The notes beneath the pieces are model-generated. The model had not been told where the DNA came from and searched no databases. It worked only from the letters and a program-made list of their open reading frames with translations. This document shows, piece by piece, positions 9,706-18,262 of a stretch of 64,000 bases of DNA (positions are counted from its first letter, which is position 1; every line of letters begins with the position of its first letter). The DNA lies in NCBI RefSeq assembly GCF_002217435.1, contig NZ_MUHF01000032.1:1-64000 (forward strand), written 5' to 3'. The stretch is from Flavobacterium reichenbachii (GTDB taxonomy: Bacteria; Bacteroidota; Bacteroidia; Flavobacteriales; Flavobacteriaceae). The translations under genes and the position numbers were made by a program.

Positions 9706-9757
9706 AAAAAAATGTCTTCGACTTCTCTAATATAAGAGAAATGAAGACATTTTTTTA
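9706..9757. terminator. gdhA terminator
   Basis: A long two-part stem (ATGTCTTC 9712-9719 with 9743-9750, and TTCTCT 9723-9728 with 9735-9740) is flanked by A and T runs. It lies 14-65 nt past the gdhA stop and also separates gdhA from porZ. Confidence 0.85.
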
Positions 9758-9770
9758 TTTAGTTTAAAAC

Positions 9771-11114
9771 TTATACTACACCTTGAGCAAGCATAGCGTC
9801 GGCAACTTTAACAAATCCTGCAATGTTAGCTCCTTTAACATAGTTAACATAGCCGTCTTCGTCTGTACCGTATTTTTTACATTGATTATGAATTCCAGTC
9901 ATAATATCTTTTAATCTTAAATCTACCTCTTCACTTGTCCAGTTAAGACGAATAGAGTTTTGAGTCATTTCTAGCCCAGAAGCTGCTACTCCTCCTGCGT
10001 TAGCCGCTTTACCAGGAGCAAACAGCACTTTATGATCTAAGAACAGTTTAATAGCATCTAATGTAGACGGCATATTTGCTGCTTCTGTAACACATAAAAC
10101 ACCATTATCGATCAGCTTTTTAGCATCATCACCGTTAAGCTCATTTTGTGTAGCACAAGGAATTGCTATATCTACTTTTACTTCCCAAGGACTTTTACCT
10201 TTATGAAAAACAGCATTCGGATATTTATCAAGATATCTTTCTGCACGGTTATCTCCAGTTGCTCTCATCTCGACCATATGATCAATTTTTTCACCAGAAA
10301 TACCGTCTTCATCATAAATATAACCATCAGGACCAGAAATAGTAACCACTTTTCCTCCCAGTTCATTTACTTTTAGTGCCACTCCCCAAGCTACATTTCC
10401 GAATCCTGAAATAGCAACTTTTTTACCTTTTATATCATGTCCAATTGTACGAAGCATTTGATCTGTAAAATATACAACACCATATCCTGTAGCTTCTGGT
10501 CTTATTAAAGAACCTCCGTAAGCCAGACCTTTTCCGGTTAGAACTCCTGTAAATTCGTTTCTTATTCTTTTGTACTGACCAAACAAATAACCAATTTCTC
10601 TGGCTCCTACACCAATATCTCCGGCAGGAACATCAAGATCCGGACCAATATGACGGCATAATTCAGTCATAAAAGACTGGCAGAAACGCATGATTTCCCC
10701 ATCAGATTTTCCTTCAGGATCAAAATCAGAACCTCCTTTTCCTCCACCCATTGGCAGTGTTGTCAAACTGTTTTTAAAAACCTGCTCAAAAGCCAAAAAT
10801 TTCAAAACAGATAAATTTACAGAATGATGAAATCTGATTCCTCCTTTGTAAGGACCAATCGCAGAATTCATCTGAATTCTAAAACCTCTGTTTACAATTA
10901 TTTCTCCTTTGTCGTCTACCCATGGCACTCTAAAAATTATAGAACGTTCTGGTTCGGCTATTCTTAAAAGTAAATTTTTTCCATCGTATTTTTTTCGCTC
11001 TGCGATAAATGGAATTACTGTTTCTGCAAATTCTCTAACAGCTTGAAGAAATTCTGGCTCGTTTGGATTTTTTGACTCGATAAGAGCCATAAATTCATTT
11101 ATTTTATGTTCCAT
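9771..11114 (-). CDS. gdhA: Glutamate dehydrogenase (hexameric, class I)
   Basis: This 447-residue enzyme interconverts 2-oxoglutarate plus ammonium and glutamate, probably with NADPH as in other small hexameric GDHs. Lys90 in GPYKGG and Lys126 in PMGGGKGG are the substrate-binding and catalytic lysines. The Rossmann motif SGFGNV lies near residue 240. Length is typical for the 445-450-residue bacterial NADP enzymes. It is a single-gene unit with its own terminator and a strong -7 box (11206-11213). A perfect 12-bp palindrome in its leader suggests specific regulation. Confidence 0.97.
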   Translation of the reverse strand: MEHKINEFMALIESKNPNEPEFLQAVREFAETVIPFIAERKKYDGKNLLLRIAEPERSIIFRVPWVDDKGEIIVNRGFRIQMNSAIGPYKGGIRFHHSVNLSVLKFLAFEQVFKNSLTTLPMGGGKGGSDFDPEGKSDGEIMRFCQSFMTELCRHIGPDLDVPAGDIGVGAREIGYLFGQYKRIRNEFTGVLTGKGLAYGGSLIRPEATGYGVVYFTDQMLRTIGHDIKGKKVAISGFGNVAWGVALKVNELGGKVVTISGPDGYIYDEDGISGEKIDHMVEMRATGDNRAERYLDKYPNAVFHKGKSPWEVKVDIAIPCATQNELNGDDAKKLIDNGVLCVTEAANMPSTLDAIKLFLDHKVLFAPGKAANAGGVAASGLEMTQNSIRLNWTSEEVDLRLKDIMTGIHNQCKKYGTDEDGYVNYVKGANIAGFVKVADAMLAQGVV

Positions 11115-11182
11115 TTTTGAAATAAATTATTCAGACAATTACTTTATTCTTACTCAAAACAGAATAAGAAAACTATATTTAA

Positions 11183-11233
11183 GAAAACGTTTTCGTTTTA
11201 ACAGACAAAGATATATTAAAATGAGTATTGCAA
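11183..11233 (-). promoter_or_regulatory. gdhA promoter with 12-bp palindrome
   Basis: Minus-strand TATCTTTG (11206-11213) is an exact -7 box, with TTG at 11231-11233 after a 17-nt spacer. Just downstream of the expected start of transcription lies the perfect palindrome GAAAACGTTTTC (11183-11194). A dimeric regulator bound there could block transcription. The rest of the 326-bp gap 11115-11440 holds this leader and the divergent promoter at 11388-11417, and no gene. Confidence 0.55.
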
Positions 11234-11387
11234 TGTTATATTTTTTGCTTTTTCGTGCCGAATTATGCATTTTTCAAACATTCCAAACAAATACATTTTA
11301 CAGTTCTGTCTTTGTATTCAATTAACTTCGTTAAAGTTAGTAATTTAAGCTTTTTGTTACTTATTTTTTAATAGATTGATTTAATAT

Positions 11388-11417
11388 TTTGAATGGTGCT
11401 TGTTTTTTATATATTTG
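11388..11417 (+). promoter_or_regulatory. Promoter of the outer-membrane protein gene
   Basis: TTTG (11388-11391), an 18-nt spacer and TATATTTG (11410-11417) together match both halves of the Bacteroidota housekeeping consensus. It lies 23 nt before the start codon at 11441. This is the best complete promoter in the window. Confidence 0.7.
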
Positions 11418-11440
11418 CCTAGATTTGAAAGCCAAAAAGT

Positions 11441-12235
11441 ATGCTTAAGCCCCTATTTATCACATTATTTGCCTTTATTAGTATCTCGACTACGGTAAAT
11501 GCCCAATCCGATCTTGCACAAGAAGTAGGAATTTTTGCAGGTCCTGTAACGCTCCAATCAGATTTTGGAGAAAGAAATAATTTTGATACCAATGTTGGAA
11601 ATACCGGTTTTGGAATCGGAATTGTACACTGGATCAATTTTTCTGCTAATAATAACAGAGAAAGTTTCTTTACTGAACATTTTAAGGTAAGATCTGAACT
11701 ATCTTTCAGTCACACCAGCCTAAAACATTTTGGTCAGTATGTTGAAAGAACACCAGCCAAACCCTTTACTACATTATTAAAGAACATGCATGCTAGTTCT
11801 AGTTTACTAGGATTAGGAGCACAGATTGAATTTTCTCCATTCATGAAAATACATGATTTTGAAAATACAATTGGCGGCTTGAGTCCTTATATGAGTCTTG
11901 GATTTCAGGTGAGTTATTACTCAACTAAAGTAGGTTCTCATTTAGGAGACATAAATCTACCGGCAGTTACACCTGGGAAATATTTAACTCCGTCTGATGG
12001 CCGTGCACATGGTTTTTCTAGTGAAGATGGTGTCGTTTTATCTGCTACAGCAGGCGTAGGTGTACATTACAAGCTGACTACAATGAGTGATTTAATGTTT
12101 GAAACACGTTTTCAGATGTACAACTCAGATTGGATTGACGGTTTAAATCCAAATAAAGATATCTACAAAGAAAACAAGTCTAATGACTGGCAGGTATGGT
12201 TTAACTTTGGATATATTTATTACTTAGAATTCTAA
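11441..12235 (+). CDS. Secreted/outer-membrane protein, THC0290_0291-like
   Basis: A 264-residue protein with a clear signal peptide (MLKPLFITLFAFISI to VNAQS) followed by alternating beta-strand sequence rich in Gly and aromatic residues. It ends GYIYYLEF, typical of an outer-membrane barrel C-terminus (terminal Phe). The opening AQEVGIFAGPVTLQSDFGERN resembles a flavobacterial family I recall as THC0290_0291, which has no assigned function. It is a monocistronic gene with its own promoter and terminator. Function is unknown; a small beta-barrel is the likely fold. Confidence 0.7.
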   Translation: MLKPLFITLFAFISISTTVNAQSDLAQEVGIFAGPVTLQSDFGERNNFDTNVGNTGFGIGIVHWINFSANNNRESFFTEHFKVRSELSFSHTSLKHFGQYVERTPAKPFTTLLKNMHASSSLLGLGAQIEFSPFMKIHDFENTIGGLSPYMSLGFQVSYYSTKVGSHLGDINLPAVTPGKYLTPSDGRAHGFSSEDGVVLSATAGVGVHYKLTTMSDLMFETRFQMYNSDWIDGLNPNKDIYKENKSNDWQVWFNFGYIYYLEF

Positions 12236-12250
12236 AGAAAATTAAACATA

Positions 12251-12300
12251 AAAAAAATCCCAAATTCCAAAATATTAAAATTGGAATTTGGGATTTTTTA
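12251..12300. terminator. Bidirectional terminator
   Basis: A perfect 19-bp stem (about 12252-12270 with 12281-12299) carries A and T runs at its ends. It lies between convergent genes ending at 12235 and 12310. The ATCCCAAATTC core recurs at 28064-28110. Confidence 0.9.
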
Positions 12301-12309
12301 TTTTAACCC

Positions 12310-13452
12310 TTAAGACAAAGCCTGTTCCAAATCGGCTATTAAATCTTCTGCATCTTCGATACCAACACTCAAACGAACCAAATCGTCTGTAATACCAACT
12401 TCTGCTCTTTTATCTGCCGGAATAGATGCGTGTGTCATTAAAGCAGGATGATTTGCTAACGATTCTACTCCTCCAAGAGATTCTGCCAAAGTAAAAACTT
12501 TAAGCTTTTCTAAGAAAGCAACAGCATCTTCTTTTTTTCCTGATTTAAAATCAAAAGAAACCATACCGCCAAAAGCTTTCATTTGCTTTTTTGCAATCTC
12601 ATGAAACGGATGACTTGCAAGTCCTGGATAATAAACAGTTTTTACTTTTGGATGACTGCTTAAGAATTCCACAATTTTCTCTCCATTCTCGCAGTGTCTC
12701 TGTACTCTTAACGAAAGTGTTTTAATACCTCTAAGAACCAAAAAACTATCCATAGGTCCAAGTGTAGCACCTGTTGCAAATTGCTGAAAATGCAATTGAT
12801 CTCCCAAAGCCTCATCTTTTACAATTAATGCTCCGGCAATAACATCAGAATGTCCTCCTAAATATTTTGTTGCTGAATGCATTACAATATCGGCTCCCAA
12901 ATCTAGCGGTTTTTGCAAATATGGTGTTGCAAAAGTGTTATCTACTGCAAATAATATTTTATGTTCTTTGGTGATTTTTGCTACTTCCTGAATATCTGCT
13001 AATTTCATTAACGGATTTGTTGGAGTTTCAACCCAGATTAATTTTGTATTTTCATTGATTAGAGATTTCAGTTTTGCGATATCAGTCATATCTACAAAAT
13101 GGAATTTTATTCCGGAATCTTTATAAATTCTCGAAAACATTCTATAAGTTCCTCCGTATAAATCATCCATTGCAATGATTTCATCTCCGGCTTTAAAAGA
13201 TCTTAATACACAATCTGTCGCTGCCAAACCAGATGAAAAAGCCAAACCGCGTGTTCCGTTTTCGATACTTGCCAAAGCATTTTCTAAGGCAGTACGAGTT
13301 GGGTTAGAGGCTCTGCTGTATTCATAATCCGCCAATGGTTTTCCCGGACTTGTTTGTACAAAAGTTGATGTTTGATATACTGGAGGCATTACTGCTCCGG
13401 TACTTGGATCATGATGCTGCCCACCGTGAATCACTTTAGTATTGAATTTCAT
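12310..13452 (-). CDS. Trans-sulfuration PLP enzyme (cystathionine gamma-synthase/lyase type)
   Basis: The 380-residue protein belongs to the Cys/Met metabolism PLP family. YEYSRASNPTR is at 44-54, the phosphate-binding SSGLAA at 73-78, and the Schiff-base lysine is K196 in HSATKYLGG. Such enzymes form or cleave cystathionine in Met/Cys synthesis. Sequence alone does not separate synthase from gamma- or beta-lyase, and the gene stands alone without met or cys neighbours. A -7 box TAAATTTG is at 13492-13499 on the minus strand. Confidence 0.9.
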   Translation of the reverse strand: MKFNTKVIHGGQHHDPSTGAVMPPVYQTSTFVQTSPGKPLADYEYSRASNPTRTALENALASIENGTRGLAFSSGLAATDCVLRSFKAGDEIIAMDDLYGGTYRMFSRIYKDSGIKFHFVDMTDIAKLKSLINENTKLIWVETPTNPLMKLADIQEVAKITKEHKILFAVDNTFATPYLQKPLDLGADIVMHSATKYLGGHSDVIAGALIVKDEALGDQLHFQQFATGATLGPMDSFLVLRGIKTLSLRVQRHCENGEKIVEFLSSHPKVKTVYYPGLASHPFHEIAKKQMKAFGGMVSFDFKSGKKEDAVAFLEKLKVFTLAESLGGVESLANHPALMTHASIPADKRAEVGITDDLVRLSVGIEDAEDLIADLEQALS

Positions 13453-13491
13453 AGAATGTAAAATTTATTTTTTATTGGTATTTATTTACCG

Positions 13492-13499
13492 CAAATTTA
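13492..13499 (-). promoter_or_regulatory. Probable promoter of the trans-sulfuration gene
   Basis: Minus-strand TAAATTTG matches the -7 consensus, 39 nt before the start codon. No -33 motif is evident. Confidence 0.45.
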
Positions 13500-13625
13500 T
13501 TGATAATAACGATTTCTTTGATTTATGTTTTAAAAATCGTAATTTTAGAATACAAATTTACCGTTTAATTTATTTTAATCCTGCCGTTAAGGTTTATCTT
13601 TTTAATATAATTAACACTTTACGAC

Positions 13626-14369
13626 ATGAAACAATATTCTTTTTTAGTCTTTCTATTAGTGCTTTTTTCAAGCTGCAGTAAAGATTTATCATTTGAAAAT
13701 GAAACCTTTGAAAAAAAATCTGACGTCCCCTGCAAAAGTGAATGTCCAGAAATTTCTATAGATATTCCGATTGCAAAAAATAAAAAAATAGTTGCCGACA
13801 GTATTAACAAAACAGTCTTTTTGGTCGTAAAAGAGATCGTCTTTTTTGAAGGAGATTCATTAAAAGTCAATGATTATAATTCTTTAGCGACGTCTTTTAT
13901 TTCTTCTTATGAAGAAATGCATACCAAATTTCCAGAAGAAACTTTTGGATGGGAAGCAAAAATTAAAGGAAATATAGAATTTGAATCTAATCAGATTATC
14001 AATATTAAAATAGATCATTATACTTTTACCGGAGGTGCACACGGCTATCAGGGATATCGTTCTTTGTTGTTTAATCCAGCAACAGGAAAAACTATATTGA
14101 ATAATCAATTGTTTAAAAACGAAAAAGAATTTCTGGCTTTCGCCGAAAAAGAATTCAGAACAAAATATCATATTCCGGCAAGTTCTAACATTAACGCGAC
14201 GGGTTTAATGTTTGAAAATGATAAATTTCAGCTTCCTCAAAATATTTTTTATACACAAGAAGGTTTACTGCTCTATTATAATTCATACGAAGCTGCATCG
14301 TATGCCGATGGCCCGAAAAAACTTTTATTCCCTTACGATCAGGTAAATAAATACCTGAAATTCAAATAA
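13626..14369 (+). CDS. DUF3298/DUF4163-type lipoprotein
   Basis: This 247-residue lipoprotein has signal MKQYSFLVFLLVLFSSC with the lipid-accepting Cys at 17. The middle contains FTGGAHG and GYRSLLFNPATGKTI, features of DUF4163/DUF3298 proteins such as the RsiV and PdaC accessory regions. The C-terminus FPYDQVNKYLKF also fits. Homologous domains bind lysozyme or glycans in Firmicutes, but no role is known in Bacteroidota. It is probably periplasmic or on the outer membrane. Transcribed alone, convergent with the AlbA_2 gene. Confidence 0.75.
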   Translation: MKQYSFLVFLLVLFSSCSKDLSFENETFEKKSDVPCKSECPEISIDIPIAKNKKIVADSINKTVFLVVKEIVFFEGDSLKVNDYNSLATSFISSYEEMHTKFPEETFGWEAKIKGNIEFESNQIINIKIDHYTFTGGAHGYQGYRSLLFNPATGKTILNNQLFKNEKEFLAFAEKEFRTKYHIPASSNINATGLMFENDKFQLPQNIFYTQEGLLLYYNSYEAASYADGPKKLLFPYDQVNKYLKFK

Positions 14370-14433
14370 GACATTTAACAAAGTCAGACAAAAACCTTTG
14401 TCACTTTGCTCCTCTGAAGCTTTGAACCTAAAA

Positions 14434-15573
14434 TCACTGAATATCATACTTCATTTTACGCAGAATTCGCAATGCTTCTTTAAAAGATAAATAAATACTG
14501 CCAAAAGGCTTCAAGAGTAATTTTGCATCTATCAGTTTTTGCTTTGCCTCATCAAAACCATTTAAATAACAAATCATAAAAGTAGAAGGCAGATTTTCAA
14601 GATCTTTTAATTCTCGTTCGGATAACAAAATTCCTTTTTGCAATTTTTGAAGCAGTGCAATATTAGAATTGTAAATATGAAATAACATTCGTTTATTAAA
14701 TTCCGGAGGCTGAAAAAGTATTTTACGATCAATTTTATAGTAGCCATTATCAAAGAAATTAATGGTCTGCTCTTCGAGAGGATAATAACTCGTTTTATCA
14801 TTTAATCCCAGCGGCACATATTCTGTAATTGTAAAGCTGTCATCATCAAAAACAATAGTGATCACATCCTGAGCCGAATAAAAAAGCTTAATCTGCTCAT
14901 TGATCAACTCAATATCAACGCGTGAAAGAAAGGTTTTATCACGTGATTTTTTAGGAACCCCAGCCCAGCAGATCACAAACAATTCTTTAAAAACATGATA
15001 TTTGGGCGACATATCTTTATGCCTGAAATTCATAAAATCGATAACGCCGTCTAGTGTGTATTGAATACTGTTGCGAGAACTGTTTTCAATCCCGATAACC
15101 GTTTCAGTATTTTGATAATTTTTCTCTACCTCACCTTCAATGGGGACAGAATTACTGCCACGCCTCACAAAAACGCTATTAGCGAGAATGGTATGAATTC
15201 CTTTTTTAAAATAAGAAACTTTACTTTTAGGCTTAATGGTTACCAGTCCAATTACTTTGTCTTTTGGCAGATTTGGAAAAGGCACATTTTCGTACTGAAT
15301 TCGAGGCGGATTTTCTAAAAAAGCATTTACAAGATTCTGAATTCTGCTGTCATCAAAGAAATCATCACCCACGATTTCGTTATCCTGATCCTCAACACCA
15401 ACCACGATATAAGAATTATTAGCCGGGTTTGAATTTGATAAGGCACAAATATGTTTTAGAAATTTAGATTTCCCTTCTCTCGAATGAAGATTCAACTGCC
15501 TTTTTTTATCATAAAAACTGCTTTCATCATTATGAGCAAGTAGATTTTTTATTAAAAGGCGTTTATTAATCAT
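14434..15573 (-). CDS. AlbA_2 (Schlafen-type) domain protein
   Basis: The 379-residue protein begins with an AlbA_2-like domain (about 10-150). It shows a conserved charged start SFYDKKRQLN, then KFLKHICALSN, then SYIVVGVEDQDNEIVG, and the characteristic VFVRRGSNS at about 135-143. AlbA_2 domains are often annotated ATP-binding or nucleic-acid-binding and are shared with Schlafen RNases. No winged-helix regulator domain is recognisable. The remaining 200 residues are not recognised. It is monocistronic with no obvious toxin or restriction partner nearby, so a regulatory or RNA-processing role is only a guess. Confidence 0.65.
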   Translation of the reverse strand: MINKRLLIKNLLAHNDESSFYDKKRQLNLHSREGKSKFLKHICALSNSNPANNSYIVVGVEDQDNEIVGDDFFDDSRIQNLVNAFLENPPRIQYENVPFPNLPKDKVIGLVTIKPKSKVSYFKKGIHTILANSVFVRRGSNSVPIEGEVEKNYQNTETVIGIENSSRNSIQYTLDGVIDFMNFRHKDMSPKYHVFKELFVICWAGVPKKSRDKTFLSRVDIELINEQIKLFYSAQDVITIVFDDDSFTITEYVPLGLNDKTSYYPLEEQTINFFDNGYYKIDRKILFQPPEFNKRMLFHIYNSNIALLQKLQKGILLSERELKDLENLPSTFMICYLNGFDEAKQKLIDAKLLLKPFGSIYLSFKEALRILRKMKYDIQ

Positions 15574-15586
15574 TCTTTTTAGATAT

Positions 15587-15717
15587 TTAGACTTGCTTAG
15601 ATTTTTAGACTTCAGATTGCTGGACTTTAGACTTTAAACTCCTTAGATTTTGGATTAAATAAACTTCAAATCTAAGAAGTCTAAGTTAGTCTAATAATCT
15701 CATATCTAACAATCTAA
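15587..15717 (-). repeat. TTTAGAC-type short-repeat hairpin region
   Basis: The gap between the SDR and AlbA_2 genes is filled with imperfect repeats of TTTAGAC and CTAA units. Two arms (15587-15604 and 15668-15684) pair as a long stem with one bulged base. No gene is present. It resembles the other 7-8-nt arrays in this window but is more degenerate. Confidence 0.55.
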
Positions 15718-16470
15718 TTAACCTCTTTTAACAATAGTTGATGACGCTTGCGCTGTACTCATTACAACCAAATCGGCAATATTTACATGATAGGGTCTTG
15801 AAACCACAAAATGAATAATATCTGCAATATCTTCTGCCTGCAGCGGATCAAAACCTTTGTACACATTTGAAGCTCTTTCGACATCGCCTTTAAAACGAAC
15901 TTCGCTAAATTCGGTGGCAACCATTCCCGGATGAATTGCACCAACTCTAATTCCGAATGGATTCAAATCAATTCGCATTCCGGCAGTAATGGCATCAACA
16001 GCGTGTTTGGTACCGCAATACACATTTCCGTTCGGATACACTTCTTTGGCCGCAGTTGAACCAATATTAATAATATGTCCCGATTTTCTCTCAGTCATTT
16101 GAGGAATTATGGCTTTTGAAACATATAAAAGTCCTTTTACATTGATGTCAATCATAGCGTCCCAATCATCTAAATCTCCGGTTTGAATTGGGTCTAAACC
16201 ATGTGCATTTCCTGCGTTATTAATTAAAACATCAATTGCAGAAAATGCTTCTGGCAATTGATTGATTTTATCTAAAACATCATTTTTATCACGAACATCA
16301 AAAGACAAAGAATGAACTTCGGTGTAAGCCGAAAGTTCTTTTTCCAGCTCTTCTAAACGATCTTTACGTCTTCCGCAAAGAACCACTTTATAGTTGTTTT
16401 TTGCCAGTATTTGTGCGGTTGCTTTTCCAATCCCGCTCGTGGCTCCAGTAATTAAAACTGTTTTTTTCAT
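15718..16470 (-). CDS. SDR-family NADP-dependent oxidoreductase (YdfG-like)
   Basis: A 250-residue classical short-chain dehydrogenase. GATSGIG (9-15) binds the cofactor, with NNAG at 85-88 and the catalytic triad Ser138, Tyr151 and Lys155. Basic residues in CGRRKDR (32-38) after the second strand favour NADP(H). The IHPGMVATEF motif completes the family features. YdfG-like members oxidise 3-hydroxy acids or serine; the substrate here is unknown. The gene stands alone between repeat-filled gaps. Confidence 0.9.
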   Translation of the reverse strand: MKKTVLITGATSGIGKATAQILAKNNYKVVLCGRRKDRLEELEKELSAYTEVHSLSFDVRDKNDVLDKINQLPEAFSAIDVLINNAGNAHGLDPIQTGDLDDWDAMIDINVKGLLYVSKAIIPQMTERKSGHIINIGSTAAKEVYPNGNVYCGTKHAVDAITAGMRIDLNPFGIRVGAIHPGMVATEFSEVRFKGDVERASNVYKGFDPLQAEDIADIIHFVVSRPYHVNIADLVVMSTAQASSTIVKRG

Positions 16471-16484
16471 TGTAATAATTTTGT

Positions 16485-16621
16485 TTTAACACATAGAAAC
16501 ATAGATCCAAAACTTAAAAAAAGGCGCTTTGCTTAGCATCAACAAACATAGCTATGTGTAAATGCTTGTCATTTATTACACCTTGTCATGACAATAAAAA
16601 TCTATGTTTCTATGTATTTAA
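16485..16621. repeat. Palindromic MITE-like element, family A copy 1
   Basis: A 137-bp non-coding element bounded by 22-bp terminal inverted repeats (16485-16506 and 16600-16621, 20 of 22 pairing; core ACATAGAAACATAGAT). Inside are the perfect palindromes ACATAGCTATGT (16546-16557) and TTGTCATGACAA (16583-16594). A second copy with the same ends and the same central palindrome is at 61153-61347. No transposase is nearby. It lies between the SDR start and the GNAT stop. Confidence 0.8.
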
Positions 16622-16651
16622 TTTTTTTAGCCAACGATTCAGCTAATATTT

Positions 16652-17158
16652 TCAATTCTTATTTTTCCAATCTTCTAAATGCAGCACCATATTAAGCGCT
16701 GTCCAGATTTCGCCATCAACTTCTCTCAACAATTTCTTATCTGGATTAATCGTGAAACCTACTTTTTCATAACACTTTATTGCACCAATATTAAAATCGA
16801 AAACATTCAATTCAACACTTCGTTCTTTCCTGTTTTTAAGAATAAATTCCAGTAATAAAATTACCATTTGTTCACCAATTCCTTTTCCTCTTTGATTTAC
16901 ATCCATAATAAGAATTCGGCCTAACTTAGCTGAATCATCTTTAAAATAGATCTCGCAATGTCCAATTGTAGCACCATCAGAAAGATTTGCTGCTCTAAAA
17001 GCAATTCTGTTTTTATCAGAAAGTGTTTTATCAACTTGTTCTTCTGTTAAAGGAAAAGTAAATTCCGGACCTCCAAACTGCATCAATTCTTTTGCACTTT
17101 TAATAGAATCAATCAATTCCGAATAAAATTGCTTTTGAAATTTTTCTAAAAATATCAT
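16652..17158 (-). CDS. GNAT-family N-acetyltransferase
   Basis: The 168-residue protein has the GNAT fold signature. Motif A ILIMDVNQRGKGIGEQMV (about 92-109) carries the acetyl-CoA pyrophosphate loop QRGKGIG, followed by motif B GAIKCYEKVGF near 136-146. The acceptor substrate cannot be predicted. It lies 15 nt downstream of the aldo/keto reductase stop on the same strand, so the two are likely co-transcribed. Confidence 0.88.
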   Translation of the reverse strand: MIFLEKFQKQFYSELIDSIKSAKELMQFGGPEFTFPLTEEQVDKTLSDKNRIAFRAANLSDGATIGHCEIYFKDDSAKLGRILIMDVNQRGKGIGEQMVILLLEFILKNRKERSVELNVFDFNIGAIKCYEKVGFTINPDKKLLREVDGEIWTALNMVLHLEDWKNKN

Positions 17159-17173
17159 TTTCAGAATGTATAA

Positions 17174-18049
17174 TTAAGGCACATCGTCGCCCATGCTTTC
17201 TGTCCAGATTGCAAACCAGTCTTCTTTGTCCATTTCTAATTCTACCGCTTTCATCAGCGATTGAATTCTGGCAACATTAACAGTTCCGGCAATTGGCACA
17301 ACTCCTGCAGGATGTTTTAAAATCCAGGCCAGCAATAATGTATCAGAACCAAAACTATATTTTTTAACTAAGTCTGAAAGCAGTTTTTTTAATCGGCGTG
17401 TTTTCTTAGTATCTTCTCTAAAAACAGTTCCAAGCGGATTCCAAGACAGCGGACAAATTCTGTGCGTCTGCATATAATCTAAACTTCCGTCGAGCATCGC
17501 TTCATAATGAGTTGCAGAAAATTGTACCTGGTTGTAGCTTACTTCTGTTTTCTGGCGAATTAATTCGGTTTGTGAACTTGTAAAATTTGAAAGCCCAAAA
17601 TCGATAATTTTTCCTTCTGACTTTAATTTCTCCACTGCTTCGGCAATTTCATCTGCCTGCATTAAAGGACTTGGTCTATGAAGCAAAAAAACATCAACAT
17701 AATCTGTTTTTAATTTTTTTAATGATTCTTCTGCAGACCAAACAATATATTCTTTAGAATATTCGTAATGTTTAATTTTATTTTCCGGACGATTTTCGGC
17801 TATCATTTGAATACCGCACTTTGTAATCAGCTGTAATTTTTCTCTTGAAATTTTGCTGGATTGAAATGCTTTTCCGAAAGCTGCTTCGGTCGTATATGAT
17901 CCGTAAATATCTGCGTGATCAAAAGTGGTAATTTTATTCTCGATACAAATCTGTATCATGTTTTCCATTTCCTTGGCTGTAAGGTTTTTATCCCATATTC
18001 CCCAATTCATAGTGCCAGAAATGATAGGCGATAAGACTGTTTTGCTCAT
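17174..18049 (-). CDS. Aldo/keto reductase (YdhF-like)
   Basis: This 291-residue enzyme carries the aldo/keto reductase tetrad: Asp44 and Tyr49 in TTFDHADIYG, a Lys in LITKCG near 76, and His in FLLHRPSP. The later stretches YNQVQFS and VVPIAGT (residues 190-260) contact NADPH in known members. The closest familiar type is E. coli YdhF, an oxidoreductase of unknown physiological substrate. It probably forms a two-gene unit with the GNAT gene. A 12-15-bp inverted repeat lies just upstream. Confidence 0.88.
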   Translation of the reverse strand: MSKTVLSPIISGTMNWGIWDKNLTAKEMENMIQICIENKITTFDHADIYGSYTTEAAFGKAFQSSKISREKLQLITKCGIQMIAENRPENKIKHYEYSKEYIVWSAEESLKKLKTDYVDVFLLHRPSPLMQADEIAEAVEKLKSEGKIIDFGLSNFTSSQTELIRQKTEVSYNQVQFSATHYEAMLDGSLDYMQTHRICPLSWNPLGTVFREDTKKTRRLKKLLSDLVKKYSFGSDTLLLAWILKHPAGVVPIAGTVNVARIQSLMKAVELEMDKEDWFAIWTESMGDDVP

Positions 18050-18067
18050 GATTTTATTGCGTTATTT

Positions 18068-18105
18068 TTGGTGATAATTATGCTTTTATAAAACATAATC
18101 ACCAA
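18068..18105 (-). promoter_or_regulatory. Inverted repeat upstream of the aldo/keto reductase
   Basis: TTGGTGATAATTATG (18068-18082) is mirrored by CATAATCACCAA (18094-18105) around an 11-nt A+T spacer. It sits 19 nt before the aldo/keto reductase start. It may be an operator or an RNA hairpin in the leader. Confidence 0.4.
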
Positions 18106-18262
18106 AGTTCTTAAAAATATAAAAATAGATTCATAATTCGTCCTTAAAATTAGGCCATTGGTAGAAGTTTTAACCATTCTTTAACATCTTACTTCTCAAA
18201 AAATATTCAATTTGCACTCTCAAAATTAGGACATAAAAATCAGGGTTTTTAAAAATATTTAT

